DNA from: Flavobacterium sp. MDT1-60 | GTDB taxonomy: Bacteria; Bacteroidota; Bacteroidia; Flavobacteriales; Flavobacteriaceae | NCBI RefSeq assembly: GCF_014844035.1 | Contig: NZ_CP062159.1 | Coordinates: 5,084,001 to 5,148,000 of the forward strand | Direction of reading: 5' to 3' | Length of the DNA stretch: 64,000 nucleotides | Part shown: piece by piece, positions 25,082 to 33,360 of the stretch | How the letters are laid out: each line of letters opens with the position of its first letter | How positions within the stretch are numbered: the stretch's first letter is position 1 | Program-made: the position numbers and the translations under genes | The notes under the pieces: generated by a model | The model's input: the letters and a program-made list of their open reading frames with translations, nothing else | Told to the model about the DNA's origin: nothing | The model's database searches: none

Positions 25082-25939
25082 ATGGAAAGGAATTTTTTCA
25101 TAGGAAGTAAATGGCTTTATTATAAAATTTATACTGGAACTAAAACTGCAGACTTAATTTTAGTCGAAAAATTACAACCTATTATTGAGGAATTAAAAAG
25201 GAATAATAGTATTCAGAAATGGTTTTTTATAAGATATAATGATCCTGATCAGCACATTCGAATTCGTTTTTATTGTGACAATCCTGAAAATATATTTATT
25301 GTTATTTCAAAATTATTGCCTATTTTAAATTCCCTTCTTCACCAAAATATAATTTGGAAAGTTCAAACAGATACTTACCAAAGAGAATTAGAAAGGTATG
25401 GTAATAAAACGATGGAAGAGTCTGAAACCTTATTCTTTAACAATAGTGAAATGATGCTTAATTATTTATTTCTAAAACGAAGTTTTAAAAATAATGAAAT
25501 GGAATTTCTTTTTAGTTTTATTTTGATTGATAGTTTTTTAAATGCCTTTTCATTAGACAATATTCACAAATTAAAGCTAATGAATAATCTACAAACTTCA
25601 TTTAAAAAAGCTTTTAATACCGATAAAGCTTTTAAAAAAGAAATTGATAACCATTTTAGAGAATCATCTAAAGAAATACATTATTTTTTATGTGGAAAAG
25701 CTATAAAAGATTATCCAGAAGTTTACAAAATAATAAATGAAAATCTAAATCAAAACAGTAAAACCATTTTAACGATAAAAAACAAACTAGAAATTGAATT
25801 AGATGATTTTTTAAGTAGTCATATTCATATGATGCTTAACCGCCAATATACTTCTAAACAAAGGATGTACGAATTAATTATTTATGATCATTTATATAAA
25901 TATTATAAAACTTTAAATTATGAACGTTCTATCAACTAA
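25082..25939 (+). CDS. LanB C-terminal elimination domain (thiopeptide-type bacteriocin biosynthesis protein)
   Basis: A 285-residue protein of the SpaB_C type. The opening WLYYKIYTGTKTADLIL and the WFFIRYNDPDQHIRIRF motif (about 48-64) are typical, as is a later DTYQRELERYG segment. In split dehydratases this subunit removes glutamate to leave dehydro-residues. It completes the right arm of the RiPP locus. No LanC cyclase gene follows; the next plus-strand features are a decayed tRNA repeat and a terminator. Confidence 0.9.
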   Translation: MERNFFIGSKWLYYKIYTGTKTADLILVEKLQPIIEELKRNNSIQKWFFIRYNDPDQHIRIRFYCDNPENIFIVISKLLPILNSLLHQNIIWKVQTDTYQRELERYGNKTMEESETLFFNNSEMMLNYLFLKRSFKNNEMEFLFSFILIDSFLNAFSLDNIHKLKLMNNLQTSFKKAFNTDKAFKKEIDNHFRESSKEIHYFLCGKAIKDYPEVYKIINENLNQNSKTILTIKNKLEIELDDFLSSHIHMMLNRQYTSKQRMYELIIYDHLYKYYKTLNYERSIN

Positions 25940-26052
25940 ATTATATTCGATGTACTACTTAGCTTGAATATAGTAAAAAATAAAAAACTTAAAATCCAAT
26001 TAGATATCTATAAAGTAGATTCATTAATTGATAATTGAATTATATTTATTAT

Positions 26053-26136
26053 TCTCAAATCATCTATAAAATGGTTCGAGAATTGTCCCGTTAGGGCTAC
26101 AAAGTAAAAGCTTCAGAGAAATCTGGAGCTTTTTTG
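26053..26136 (+). repeat. Decayed tRNA tail and terminator repeat at right end of RiPP locus (R5)
   Basis: The segment holds TCAAATCATCTATAAAATGG, a degenerate T-arm (GGTTCGAGAATTGTCCC), GGGCTAC and an intact tRNA-type hairpin at 26108-26131 (stem AAGCTTCAGA / TCTGGAGCTT) with a T run. It shares its left part with the copies at 30165 and 54144. It ends any transcript from the lanthipeptide arm and marks the right border of the RiPP block. Confidence 0.65.
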
Positions 26137-26185
26137 TTTTATACTCCCTTTTCCACAAGTCTTATTATTTTGACTTAGATTGCGG

Positions 26186-26242
26186 GTGAGAAGTCAGGAG
26201 ACATTCGCCAGCCTTCCAATAAGAACTGTTCGAGGAGCTGAG
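26186..26242. repeat. Dispersed intergenic repeat, first copy
   Basis: AGAAGTCAGGAGACA followed by TTCGAGGAGCTGA about 20 bases later resembles 61330-61400 (GAAGTCGGGAGACA and TTCAAGGAGCCAGA). The shared spacing suggests a decayed dispersed repeat typical of flavobacterial spacers. It is non-coding and its function is unknown. Confidence 0.45.
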
Positions 26243-26307
26243 TAGTCTAATTGTGTACCGTCACAGTCACTTTAAAACATTTTTTATTTAGAGATAGTTT
26301 TTTTATT

Positions 26308-27231
26308 TTATTTTCTCCATTCTTCGAGCGATAATAATTTTTTACTTTTAGGATTGAAAAATTTTATCTCAAAAGTTTCTTGATAAATGTAATAATTGAA
26401 TTCTTCCTTATTTTGATTTGTAACTCTAACCCAGTAATAATTCTTATCATTAATTTGTGGAGATTCTATAATACTTGTTCCAGCCCATTCTTGATTTTCT
26501 GGAAGTTCCTTCATTAAATTGAAAATTTTGGTTCTATTTTCATTATCAGAATCTGCTGTTTCAAAATTTGGGTTTTGAGTAGGGTAATAGATTTCATCTA
26601 GAAGTTTTCCATCATTTTTATAGAGTTTATCGAACCTATTTAATGCCAATTTGTAATAAGCGTAATGCTTTATTGTTTTGTCTTCTTTTATTTCTTTATA
26701 TATTTTTAATGCTTCGGTTTTATTTCCAACACATTCATAATAATTTCCCAGAGCATAATCATAAATATAGTAACCTATTCCTACACTATCAATAAATGAT
26801 TTTGCTTTTTTATAATCTTTTAATTTGATGTAATTTGCTGCATAAGCGGCTGCGACATCACCGGATTTATATTGTTTATTATTTAATTCTTTAATTGATT
26901 CGTTGTATTTGCCAAGTTTATAATACAATTCAGCTTTAAGACTGTGAAAACCTTCGTTGACATTAGACTTAATTTGAGACTTATATTTGTCTTTTTCTTT
27001 CTTATTGAGAGCAATTAAATTGTCTATCTGTAAAAGCACTTTTCTAGGATCTTTTTCTCCAGCAATATAGAGCTGTACTAAAATATTTTGAAATTTCTGA
27101 TATTCCCTATCGACCTTTTCCATTTCTTTATGTAATTCCATATGTTCTTTTTCTCCATCTGCGTAAGGAGCTTTCTTATCATTACAAGACAGAATTGTAA
27201 TGGTTATTAAGATCAAAAAGAATTGCTTCAT
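26308..27231 (-). CDS. TPR-containing lipoprotein
   Basis: A 307-residue protein starting MKQFFLILITITILSCNDKK (ATG at 27231), with the lipobox Cys at residue 16. TPR-like helical pairs run from about 75 to 200 (AELYYKLGKYNESIKELN, AAYAANYIKLKDYKKAKSF, ALGNYYECVGNKTEALKIY). A small beta-rich C-terminal part (YYWVRVTNQNKEEFNYYIY) follows. The family is not recognised. It stands alone between two decayed tRNA repeats, so it may be cargo of an old insertion. Confidence 0.7.
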   Translation of the reverse strand: MKQFFLILITITILSCNDKKAPYADGEKEHMELHKEMEKVDREYQKFQNILVQLYIAGEKDPRKVLLQIDNLIALNKKEKDKYKSQIKSNVNEGFHSLKAELYYKLGKYNESIKELNNKQYKSGDVAAAYAANYIKLKDYKKAKSFIDSVGIGYYIYDYALGNYYECVGNKTEALKIYKEIKEDKTIKHYAYYKLALNRFDKLYKNDGKLLDEIYYPTQNPNFETADSDNENRTKIFNLMKELPENQEWAGTSIIESPQINDKNYYWVRVTNQNKEEFNYYIYQETFEIKFFNPKSKKLLSLEEWRK

Positions 27232-27374
27232 ATTTTTTAGATAAATGGCAAACAAAATATAATATATCGATGACTTTTATTTGGCTAATATAGCTAATTA
27301 CTAAGAATTGAAATAATTAGGGTATTGTGATATTAAATTTTAGATGATATTGCAAAAATCGCGTAATAATCTCA

Positions 27375-27446
27375 ATAATCTGGTTAGATATTTAAATACT
27401 TCCCGCTACTAAGACAAAGCTTCAGAGAAATCTGGAGCTTTTTTAT
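27375..27446 (+). repeat. Decayed tRNA tail and terminator repeat (R6)
   Basis: It keeps 16 bases of the acceptor end and trailer (TTCCCGCTACTAAGAC, 27400-27415) and the complete hairpin at 27417-27440 with a T run. The left part GGTTAGATATTTAAATACTTCC matches the copy at 54144 and not the tRNA T-arm, so the two copies share a later history. Confidence 0.65.
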
Positions 27447-27511
27447 TTTGAGCTAAATAAAACCTAAAAAGTAAGGGACTTTTATGACGTTACAATTTTT
27501 AAGAAACAAAA

Positions 27512-27560
27512 AAATTGCGCAAAATCAGAGAGGTTTGCCAGCTTTTCATGAGTAACACTT
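27512..27560. repeat. Dispersed intergenic repeat of the 'gcgcaaa...tcagag' type
   Basis: AAAAATTGCGCAAAATCAGAG and the following TTTGCCAGCTTTTC are similar to 28645-28695 and, more closely to each other's layout, 61556-61600 (GCAAAGTCTGAGACATTTGC). These three spacers appear to hold decayed members of one non-coding family. Confidence 0.4.
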
Positions 27561-27653
27561 CGCAAAGCGGAAGGAAACATAATAAAATCTCATATGACAC
27601 AAAATCTTTCTCAAAGGATATTTTTCTATCTTCCCAAAATAAAATTTTGCAAA

Positions 27654-28418
27654 ATGAATCAACTGTCATCAATTAGAAAATATTTTTTATACACTGCTAT
27701 TCTGCTGACAAGCTATTTTCTAGTTTCTTTCTATCAAAAAAACACAGAGCAAACAGCTTCTGATAAAATCAAAAAAGTGCTGATTTTTTCTAAAACTAAT
27801 GGCTTCAGGCATGAAAGTATCACTGCCGGAATCGCAGCTATAAAAAAATTAGGACAGGAAAATCATTTTCTGGTCGATGCTACTGAAGATTCTCTTGTTA
27901 TTAATTCAAAAAACTTAAAACAATACCAAGTTGTCATATTTTTAAGTGCTTCTGGTCATGTTTTAGGCGAAAATCAGAAATTGGCTTTGCAAAAATTTAT
28001 ACAAAAAGGAAATGGTTTTGTAGGTATTCACTCGGCTACAAACTGCGAACCAGACTGGTCCTGGTACACACAAATGATCGGTGGTGTTTTTGACGGGCAT
28101 CCGGAACCGCAAAATGCTAAACTACTAATCGTTAATCCTGAACATCCTTCTACAAAACATCTTCCGGAAATTTGGGAAAGAAAAGATGAATGGTACAATT
28201 TTAAATATTTAAATCCAGATGTAAATGTGCTGATAAAAATTGACGAATCTTCCTATAAAGGCGGTAAACATGGTAACAATCATCCTTTGGCATGGTATCA
28301 TGAGTATGATGGCGGCCGAGCGTTTTACACTGCTTTAGGACATAGCTCTGAAAGCTACAGCGATTCTCTTTTTGTGCAGCATTTGCTTGGAGGTATTACT
28401 TATGCAATGGGCAAATAA
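27654..28418 (+). CDS. ThuA domain protein
   Basis: A 254-residue protein starting MNQLSSIRKYFLYTAILL (ATG 27654; an earlier ATG at 27594 gives no sensible signal). A membrane or signal segment spans about 10-26. The rest is a ThuA-type fold, a glutamine-amidotransferase-like flavodoxin fold: VLIFSKTNGFRHESI at the start, GFVGIHSATNCEPDW, GGVFDGHPEPQ, NHPLAWYHEYDGGRAFYTALGH near the end. ThuA-like proteins are linked to sugar (trehalose) use in other bacteria, but secreted Bacteroidota forms have no proven role. It stands alone. Confidence 0.85.
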   Translation: MNQLSSIRKYFLYTAILLTSYFLVSFYQKNTEQTASDKIKKVLIFSKTNGFRHESITAGIAAIKKLGQENHFLVDATEDSLVINSKNLKQYQVVIFLSASGHVLGENQKLALQKFIQKGNGFVGIHSATNCEPDWSWYTQMIGGVFDGHPEPQNAKLLIVNPEHPSTKHLPEIWERKDEWYNFKYLNPDVNVLIKIDESSYKGGKHGNNHPLAWYHEYDGGRAFYTALGHSSESYSDSLFVQHLLGGITYAMGK

Positions 28419-28987
28419 AATCCAAGCATATTTATTGTAATTGAATAAACCCCTCGCTCTTCAAAGTGTTCTCACTACCGCTGCTGCAATGTCTCTGACT
28501 TTTGCGTCACTTCAAAAAATATAATTGAAAAACAGAAATCTCTCAAAGTCTTCGACTTTAATATAAATTATAGAGATTTTTGATAAGTAATCATAAAAAT
28601 CCGGAGACTTTTATCAGGTTTTGATTTCCATAAGAGCTAAAAAAACTGGGTAAAGTCAGAGATATTTACGCAGATTTTCGTACAAACATTCGAAGAACAA
28701 AAGAACATCACCTACTTACGCTTCCCTCAATTATTTTCCGATTACTACTCTTTTTCAATACATTAGAAATAGTAAATCACTAAGCATTACCTTTGAATTA
28801 CTATCTTAATAATAAAATAACATGTTTTCCTGACAACTGCATTTATGTTAGTAAATGTTTTTATAAATTTGCAATCCTGTATTGAAACCCATTATTTCTA
28901 ATTTAAAATTATGACTTTCACATAAATAGGACTTTTCCTTACGTCTTCATTCGTAAATAAATAATACCATAACTACAATTAAATCCA
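28419..28987. other. Long spacer with nested hairpin and dispersed repeat
   Basis: This 569-base spacer has no open reading frame of note. It contains a nested inverted repeat: AAATCTCT (28536-28543) pairs with AGAGATTT (28572-28579), and inside it AAAGTC-TTC-GACTTT (28545-28559) is a perfect hairpin. A second repeat-like segment at 28645-28700 resembles those at 27512 and 61556. No strong T run follows the hairpin. Confidence 0.45.
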
Positions 28988-30082
28988 ATGCTTAAAAAAA
29001 ACAAATCCCAAATTCTAGTTTTTATTTTTTTAATTTTATTTTTTTCCATTAATTCATTTGCGCAAAAAAATCTTTATGCCGGAATTGAAATCGGACGCAG
29101 AGCTATAAAAGTTTCAGTTCTTGATGTAAATAACATCAGAAAAGCTGATTACGATATTTTGTATTTCGCAACTGAGAGATTTAGTTTTGCCGATCATATT
29201 ACTGCTAACGGCGAGCTTACTCAGGAAGATATTGATAAAGCTGGTGTTACAGTTGCTGATCAGTTGAAAAAAATAAGAGCCGAATTTAAACTGCTTGAAG
29301 AAAACATATTTATAGTTGCCGCTCCGGTTTTCGCATCTGCACGTAACATTGACGTTTTAAAAAATAAAATCACTTCTTTAACCAGGAAAAATCTTGACAT
29401 ACTTAATGTTAATGAAGAACCTAAAACGTTGGTTAAGGGCGCTATTCCACCAGTAGATTATGCTAATGCTTTCCTGCTTGATATCGGTGCTCAAACCACC
29501 AAAGGAGGATACATTGACGAACTTAAAGATGACAAATTAGAGTTTATACCTCTTGAACTTGATTTCGGCACAATGACACTTACCGATGCTGTACAAAAAA
29601 CGGTTGCCAAACAAAATCAAGCTAATGATATGTCAGTATATCAGGAAAAATCTTTTGACTTTAACTCCGTTCTGCGCAAGAAGATCAAAGATTTGCTTGA
29701 CAAAAACCCTCTTTTATTGAAAAAAGATAAAATATATTTATCAGGTGGAGCTGTCTGGGCATTTGCAACCCTATATTATAATGAAAACATTAAAGAACAC
29801 TATGTTTCTTTAAATATGGAAGACGTTCTTAATTACGATGCAATCCTAAAAAACAATTTCACCAAGTTTACTACTCTTTCTAAAACTAATAAAGAAGCAG
29901 CCAGGGTTTTAAGTACTTATGATCAGAAATATCTTATTTCTGCAAATAACATACTTGTGAGCTGCCTGGAAAGTATTCCGAATTTAGAGACAAAAAAAAT
30001 ATACTTTGTAAAAGATGGACAAACAATCTGGCTTATTTCACACATTGCAGATCGTTCTAAAAAAGTTAATACTAATTTTTAA
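28988..30082 (+). CDS. Exported actin-like (ASKHA fold) protein
   Basis: The 364-residue protein opens with a clear signal peptide (about 1-25, ending NSFAQ). The mature part shows ASKHA nucleotide-binding landmarks: phosphate-1 AGIEIGRRAIKVSVLDV, phosphate-2 ANAFLLDIGAQTTKGGYID and an adenosine-like IYLSGGAVWAFATLYY. It is closest in look to Ppx/GppA exopolyphosphatases, which are cytosolic. An exported form is unusual because the periplasm holds little ATP; polyphosphate or a non-nucleotide ligand could be bound instead. The gene stands alone in a 1.5-kb stretch without neighbours on its strand. Confidence 0.65.
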   Translation: MLKKNKSQILVFIFLILFFSINSFAQKNLYAGIEIGRRAIKVSVLDVNNIRKADYDILYFATERFSFADHITANGELTQEDIDKAGVTVADQLKKIRAEFKLLEENIFIVAAPVFASARNIDVLKNKITSLTRKNLDILNVNEEPKTLVKGAIPPVDYANAFLLDIGAQTTKGGYIDELKDDKLEFIPLELDFGTMTLTDAVQKTVAKQNQANDMSVYQEKSFDFNSVLRKKIKDLLDKNPLLLKKDKIYLSGGAVWAFATLYYNENIKEHYVSLNMEDVLNYDAILKNNFTKFTTLSKTNKEAARVLSTYDQKYLISANNILVSCLESIPNLETKKIYFVKDGQTIWLISHIADRSKKVNTNF

Positions 30083-30164
30083 AGTATAGTTTTTACCATT
30101 CTTACAATGACATCTGGATTTGCTTTTATAGAACTCTTACAACTAAACATTCTGTATTAACTTC

Positions 30165-30246
30165 TTCAAATCATCTATAAAATAGCTCTAAAATTATTCC
30201 TATAGAGAATCAGACAAAGCTTCAGAGAAATCTGGAGCTTTTTTAT
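30165..30246 (+). repeat. Strongly decayed tRNA tail and terminator repeat (R7)
   Basis: The left half TCAAATCATCTATAAAAT is identical to the copy at 26053, the T-arm part is no longer readable, and the hairpin at 30217-30240 with its T run is intact. It may now serve as the terminator of the exported ASKHA gene. Confidence 0.6.
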
Positions 30247-30436
30247 ATTATAAATCTAGCTAAACGCTTTAAAACAATTGGAATAACGTAAGTGTAACAA
30301 GAAGCAAATAAAATTACAACAGTCTATATCTTTCTTCATTGAAATTTATTGAGTTATTTTTTGTACTTTAAAACTTCTAAATTTTAAAGACTTTATCGTC
30401 ATAATTAATTTTGTATAAATAAATCTCCTAACTCAA

Positions 30437-31027
30437 ATGCTGGAACAATTTAAAAAATATATCATTGATAATACGGGCACCTCAGAAAATGAGTATAAAG
30501 AATTGGAACATTTAGTGTATTCGCTTAAAGCAAAAAAAGGAACTATTTTACTAAAGGAAAATCAAATTTGCAACAGGGCATTTTTTGTTTGCAAAGGAAT
30601 GTTGCGCTCCTATACGGTAGATGAAATGGGGAAAAATCATATTATTCAGTTTGCTTCTGAAAATTGGTGGATTGCAGACCGAAGTAGTTTTTATTTTGAT
30701 GAACCTTCAGAATTATTTATTGATGTAATTGAAGATGCTGAGATCGTTTATATCCATAAGGAGTTTATTAAAAATGCTGAAAAACTTTCTAAAAACTTTG
30801 CCTCTTTCAATAGTCTCGCATTGCAAAAAAACATTAGACAGATGCAGAAAAGAATAAACTATTTATTAGCAGCCACAGCCGAAAAAAAATATTTAGACTT
30901 TATAGAAACCCATCGCGAAATTACGTCTAGATTGCCACTCCAAATGATCGCTTCTTATCTTGGTATTACTCCTGAAAGTTTAAGCAGGGTACGTAAAGAA
31001 CTTGCCAGAAAAAACTTCAAACAGTAA
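30437..31027 (+). CDS. Crp/Fnr-family transcription regulator
   Basis: A 196-residue regulator with an N-terminal cyclic-nucleotide-binding fold (KGTILLKENQICNRAFFVCKGMLRSYT) and a C-terminal HTH (LPLQMIASYLGITPESLSRVRKEL). The binding fold lacks the RS and E pair of cAMP-binding Crp, so the ligand is unknown. It precedes the acetyltransferase, pirin and isochorismatase-like genes on the same strand and probably controls them, a common flavobacterial arrangement. A -7 box TAATTTTG at 30406-30413 lies upstream. Confidence 0.88.
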   Translation: MLEQFKKYIIDNTGTSENEYKELEHLVYSLKAKKGTILLKENQICNRAFFVCKGMLRSYTVDEMGKNHIIQFASENWWIADRSSFYFDEPSELFIDVIEDAEIVYIHKEFIKNAEKLSKNFASFNSLALQKNIRQMQKRINYLLAATAEKKYLDFIETHREITSRLPLQMIASYLGITPESLSRVRKELARKNFKQ

Positions 31028-31213
31028 ATTAGTTACAACCATTATTTCTGTTTCAAAATAGATTTTGAAACCTTAATGCTGCTACTGCATTCTTTCATCC
31101 GTACAAATTGATTTTTGTCAATTCATTCATTTTCCCCTTTCTGTATTTCTTAACATAGGTCAAGTGCTTCGTGTTTTATCCTTGCTAATTTTACAATACT
31201 AAAAAATTACGCC

Positions 31214-31522
31214 ATGGATTACACAGTTATAAACAATGAAAAAGACAACCGTTTTGAGATTCATCTGGACGAAAAGATAGCGTTTGAACAATACAAATTG
31301 TTTGATGGCGGCATTTCCTATATCCATACCGAAGTTCCTTCTGAATTAGGAGGAAAAGGAATAGCAGCCTACATAGCCAAATATGTTCTGGATTATGCAG
31401 AAGAACATCATCTTAAAGTAAAACCTTATTGTCCTTACATAAAATCGTACATCGACAGGCATCCCAGGTATCAGGCTAATTCATTATTTCACAATCAAGA
31501 ATCACAACAAAATGAAAACTAA
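31214..31522 (+). CDS. Small GCN5-related N-acetyltransferase (YjdJ type)
   Basis: A 102-residue minimal acetyltransferase fold. The motif PSELGGKGIAAYIAKYVLDYAEEH carries the acetyl-CoA phosphate-binding turn, and VKPYCPYIKSYIDRHP is the typical C-terminal signature of the Acetyltransf_CG family. The substrate is unknown. The gene overlaps the pirin gene start by eleven bases. Confidence 0.85.
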   Translation: MDYTVINNEKDNRFEIHLDEKIAFEQYKLFDGGISYIHTEVPSELGGKGIAAYIAKYVLDYAEEHHLKVKPYCPYIKSYIDRHPRYQANSLFHNQESQQNEN

Positions 31523-32387
31523 AAAAATAGAACACGTATTATCACCACCTGCACCACATATGGTAGGCGATGGTTTTAGGGTACATAATTTTATTCCGTA
31601 TGGAAAAGGAATGAGCATGGAACGAATGAGTCCGTTTATCATGATGGATTATAATTCTAAATTTTATTTCTCCCCAACTACTAAATCAAGAGGCGTTGGT
31701 GTACATCCGCATAGAGGTTTTGAAACGGTTACAATTGCTTATAAAGGAAAAGTAGCACACCATGACAGTTCCGGAAATAGCGGTGTAATTGGCGAAGGAG
31801 ATGTACAATGGATGACTACCGCATCCGGAATTCTACATAAAGAATACCACGAAGAGCAGTTTAGTAAAGAAGGCGGCGATTTTCAAATGGTACAACTTTG
31901 GGTTAATCTTCCGGCAAAAGATAAAATGACAAAACCAAAATATCAGGGAATTACGAACAATGAAATCAATAAATACAAACTAACTGATAACGGTGGAATT
32001 ATAGAAGTCATTGCAGGTGAATATAATGGAACTTCAGGAACAGCGACAACCTTTACTCCTGTTAATTTGTTTAATGCTAAGCTAAACAAAGATGCATCGG
32101 CAAGTTTTAATTTTCCGGCGAATCACAATTCTGCTCTTCTTGTTATTGAGGGAAGTATCAGGGTGAATGATAGTAAAAATGTTCCGACTGATCATTTTTT
32201 ACTATTTGCAAATGAAGGCGAGGAATTCACCATTAAAGCACTTCAAGATACGATAGTACTCATTTTAAGCGGAGAACCTATCAATGAGCCAATAGTTGCT
32301 CACGGCCCTTTTGTTATGAATACGCAGGAAGAAATTATTCAGGCCATTAACGATGTTAACATGGACAAGTTTGGACATTTAGCATAA
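31512..32387 (+). CDS. Pirin-family protein
   Basis: A 291-residue bicupin. The N-terminal metal site is visible as VHPHRGFETVT and GILHKEYHE, which supply the three His and one Glu of pirins. A C-terminal cupin follows. Pirins act as quercetin dioxygenase-like enzymes or redox regulators; the role here is not known. It overlaps the acetyltransferase gene and is followed 39 bases on by the isochorismatase-like gene, so these three form an operon. Confidence 0.9.
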   Translation: MKTKKIEHVLSPPAPHMVGDGFRVHNFIPYGKGMSMERMSPFIMMDYNSKFYFSPTTKSRGVGVHPHRGFETVTIAYKGKVAHHDSSGNSGVIGEGDVQWMTTASGILHKEYHEEQFSKEGGDFQMVQLWVNLPAKDKMTKPKYQGITNNEINKYKLTDNGGIIEVIAGEYNGTSGTATTFTPVNLFNAKLNKDASASFNFPANHNSALLVIEGSIRVNDSKNVPTDHFLLFANEGEEFTIKALQDTIVLILSGEPINEPIVAHGPFVMNTQEEIIQAINDVNMDKFGHLA

Positions 32388-32426
32388 ATAATAGGAAACT
32401 TAGTAACAACAAATAAATTTAAAAAA

Positions 32427-33065
32427 ATGTCAGTAGTAACCAGAATTAATTCAGATGATGTAGCCATCTTGCTTATCGATCATCAAAGTGGTTTATTTCA
32501 AACCGTAAAAGATATTGATGTTACGTCCTTACGTAACAATGTGACCACATTAGCTAAAATCGCAGCAATCGAGAATATTCCTGTAATAACAACTGCTTCG
32601 GAGCCAAATGGTCCAAACGGTCCTTTAATGCCTGAAATTCATAAATATGCTCCACATGCAGTTTATGTACCCAGAAATGGAGAAATCAACTCCTGGGATA
32701 CCCCGGCATTTGTTGAAGCTGTAAAAAAAACAGGGAAGAAAAAATTGATCATTGGCGGAGTATTAACCAGCGTTTGTGTGGCTTTTCCATCTATATCAGC
32801 TGTATCAGAGGGTTACGAAGTCTTTGCTGTTATTGATGCCTCCGGAGATATGAGTACTTTGTCTTCACAAGCAACCCTTGCAAGATTATCACTTGCGGGT
32901 GTAATACCAATAAGCACAACAGCGGTTTGCAGCGAAATTCAAAAAACATGGAATCGTCCTGATGCTTTACAATTTGCAGAGGCGTATTCTACCGTAATGC
33001 CAAATTATCAGGCAGTAATTGAAAGTTTCCAAAAAGCGGAAAGTGTCGGAACTTCTAAAAAGTAA
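32427..33065 (+). CDS. Isochorismatase-like cysteine hydrolase (YcaC type)
   Basis: A 212-residue protein of the isochorismatase-like superfamily. It has the catalytic Asp in VAILLIDHQSG, and the nucleophile Cys in GGVLTSVCVAFPS with the preceding cis-peptide turn. It resembles YcaC, whose substrate is uncertain. It is the last gene of the Crp-acetyltransferase-pirin group. Confidence 0.9.
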   Translation: MSVVTRINSDDVAILLIDHQSGLFQTVKDIDVTSLRNNVTTLAKIAAIENIPVITTASEPNGPNGPLMPEIHKYAPHAVYVPRNGEINSWDTPAFVEAVKKTGKKKLIIGGVLTSVCVAFPSISAVSEGYEVFAVIDASGDMSTLSSQATLARLSLAGVIPISTTAVCSEIQKTWNRPDALQFAEAYSTVMPNYQAVIESFQKAESVGTSKK

Positions 33066-33145
33066 AAACATTATTAATAAGATAAAAACTTAAGAATCAT
33101 AGTAATTTATAGTTTGGGGGAGTTTTTTTCATTTTTTAGGAGCTT

Positions 33146-33174
33146 AAACAGTATCATGTTTCATGATGCTGTTT
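33146..33174 (+). terminator. Hairpin after the pirin operon
   Basis: AAACAGTATCATG / CATGATGCTGTTT around a TTT loop gives a stem of about 13 pairs with one mismatch. The following T run is short (GTTTCGG), so termination is plausible but not certain. Confidence 0.45.
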
Positions 33175-33360
33175 CGGCGTTATAAATCTGATCAATCGAA
33201 AACTTGAAACGATAGACCCAGCCATCAAAAATTACAAACAAAAAATGTTTCTTTATTTAAAAGAAGCTTAACGTAAATTAAGATCATACTTACAGACATT
33301 CTAATTTTTCAACAGATTCTCAATGATTTTGAATCTGCTAAAATTTATTTTTAAAGAAAA

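Noticed and set aside
25940..26307. A LanC cyclase or second precursor after the LanB C-terminal gene
   Set aside because: The spacer holds only very short frames, a decayed tRNA repeat with its terminator, and a dispersed repeat.
28988..30082. FtsA or MreB-like cytoskeletal protein
   Set aside because: Length and motifs fit a Ppx-like ASKHA protein better, and a signal peptide is present; no cell-division neighbours.
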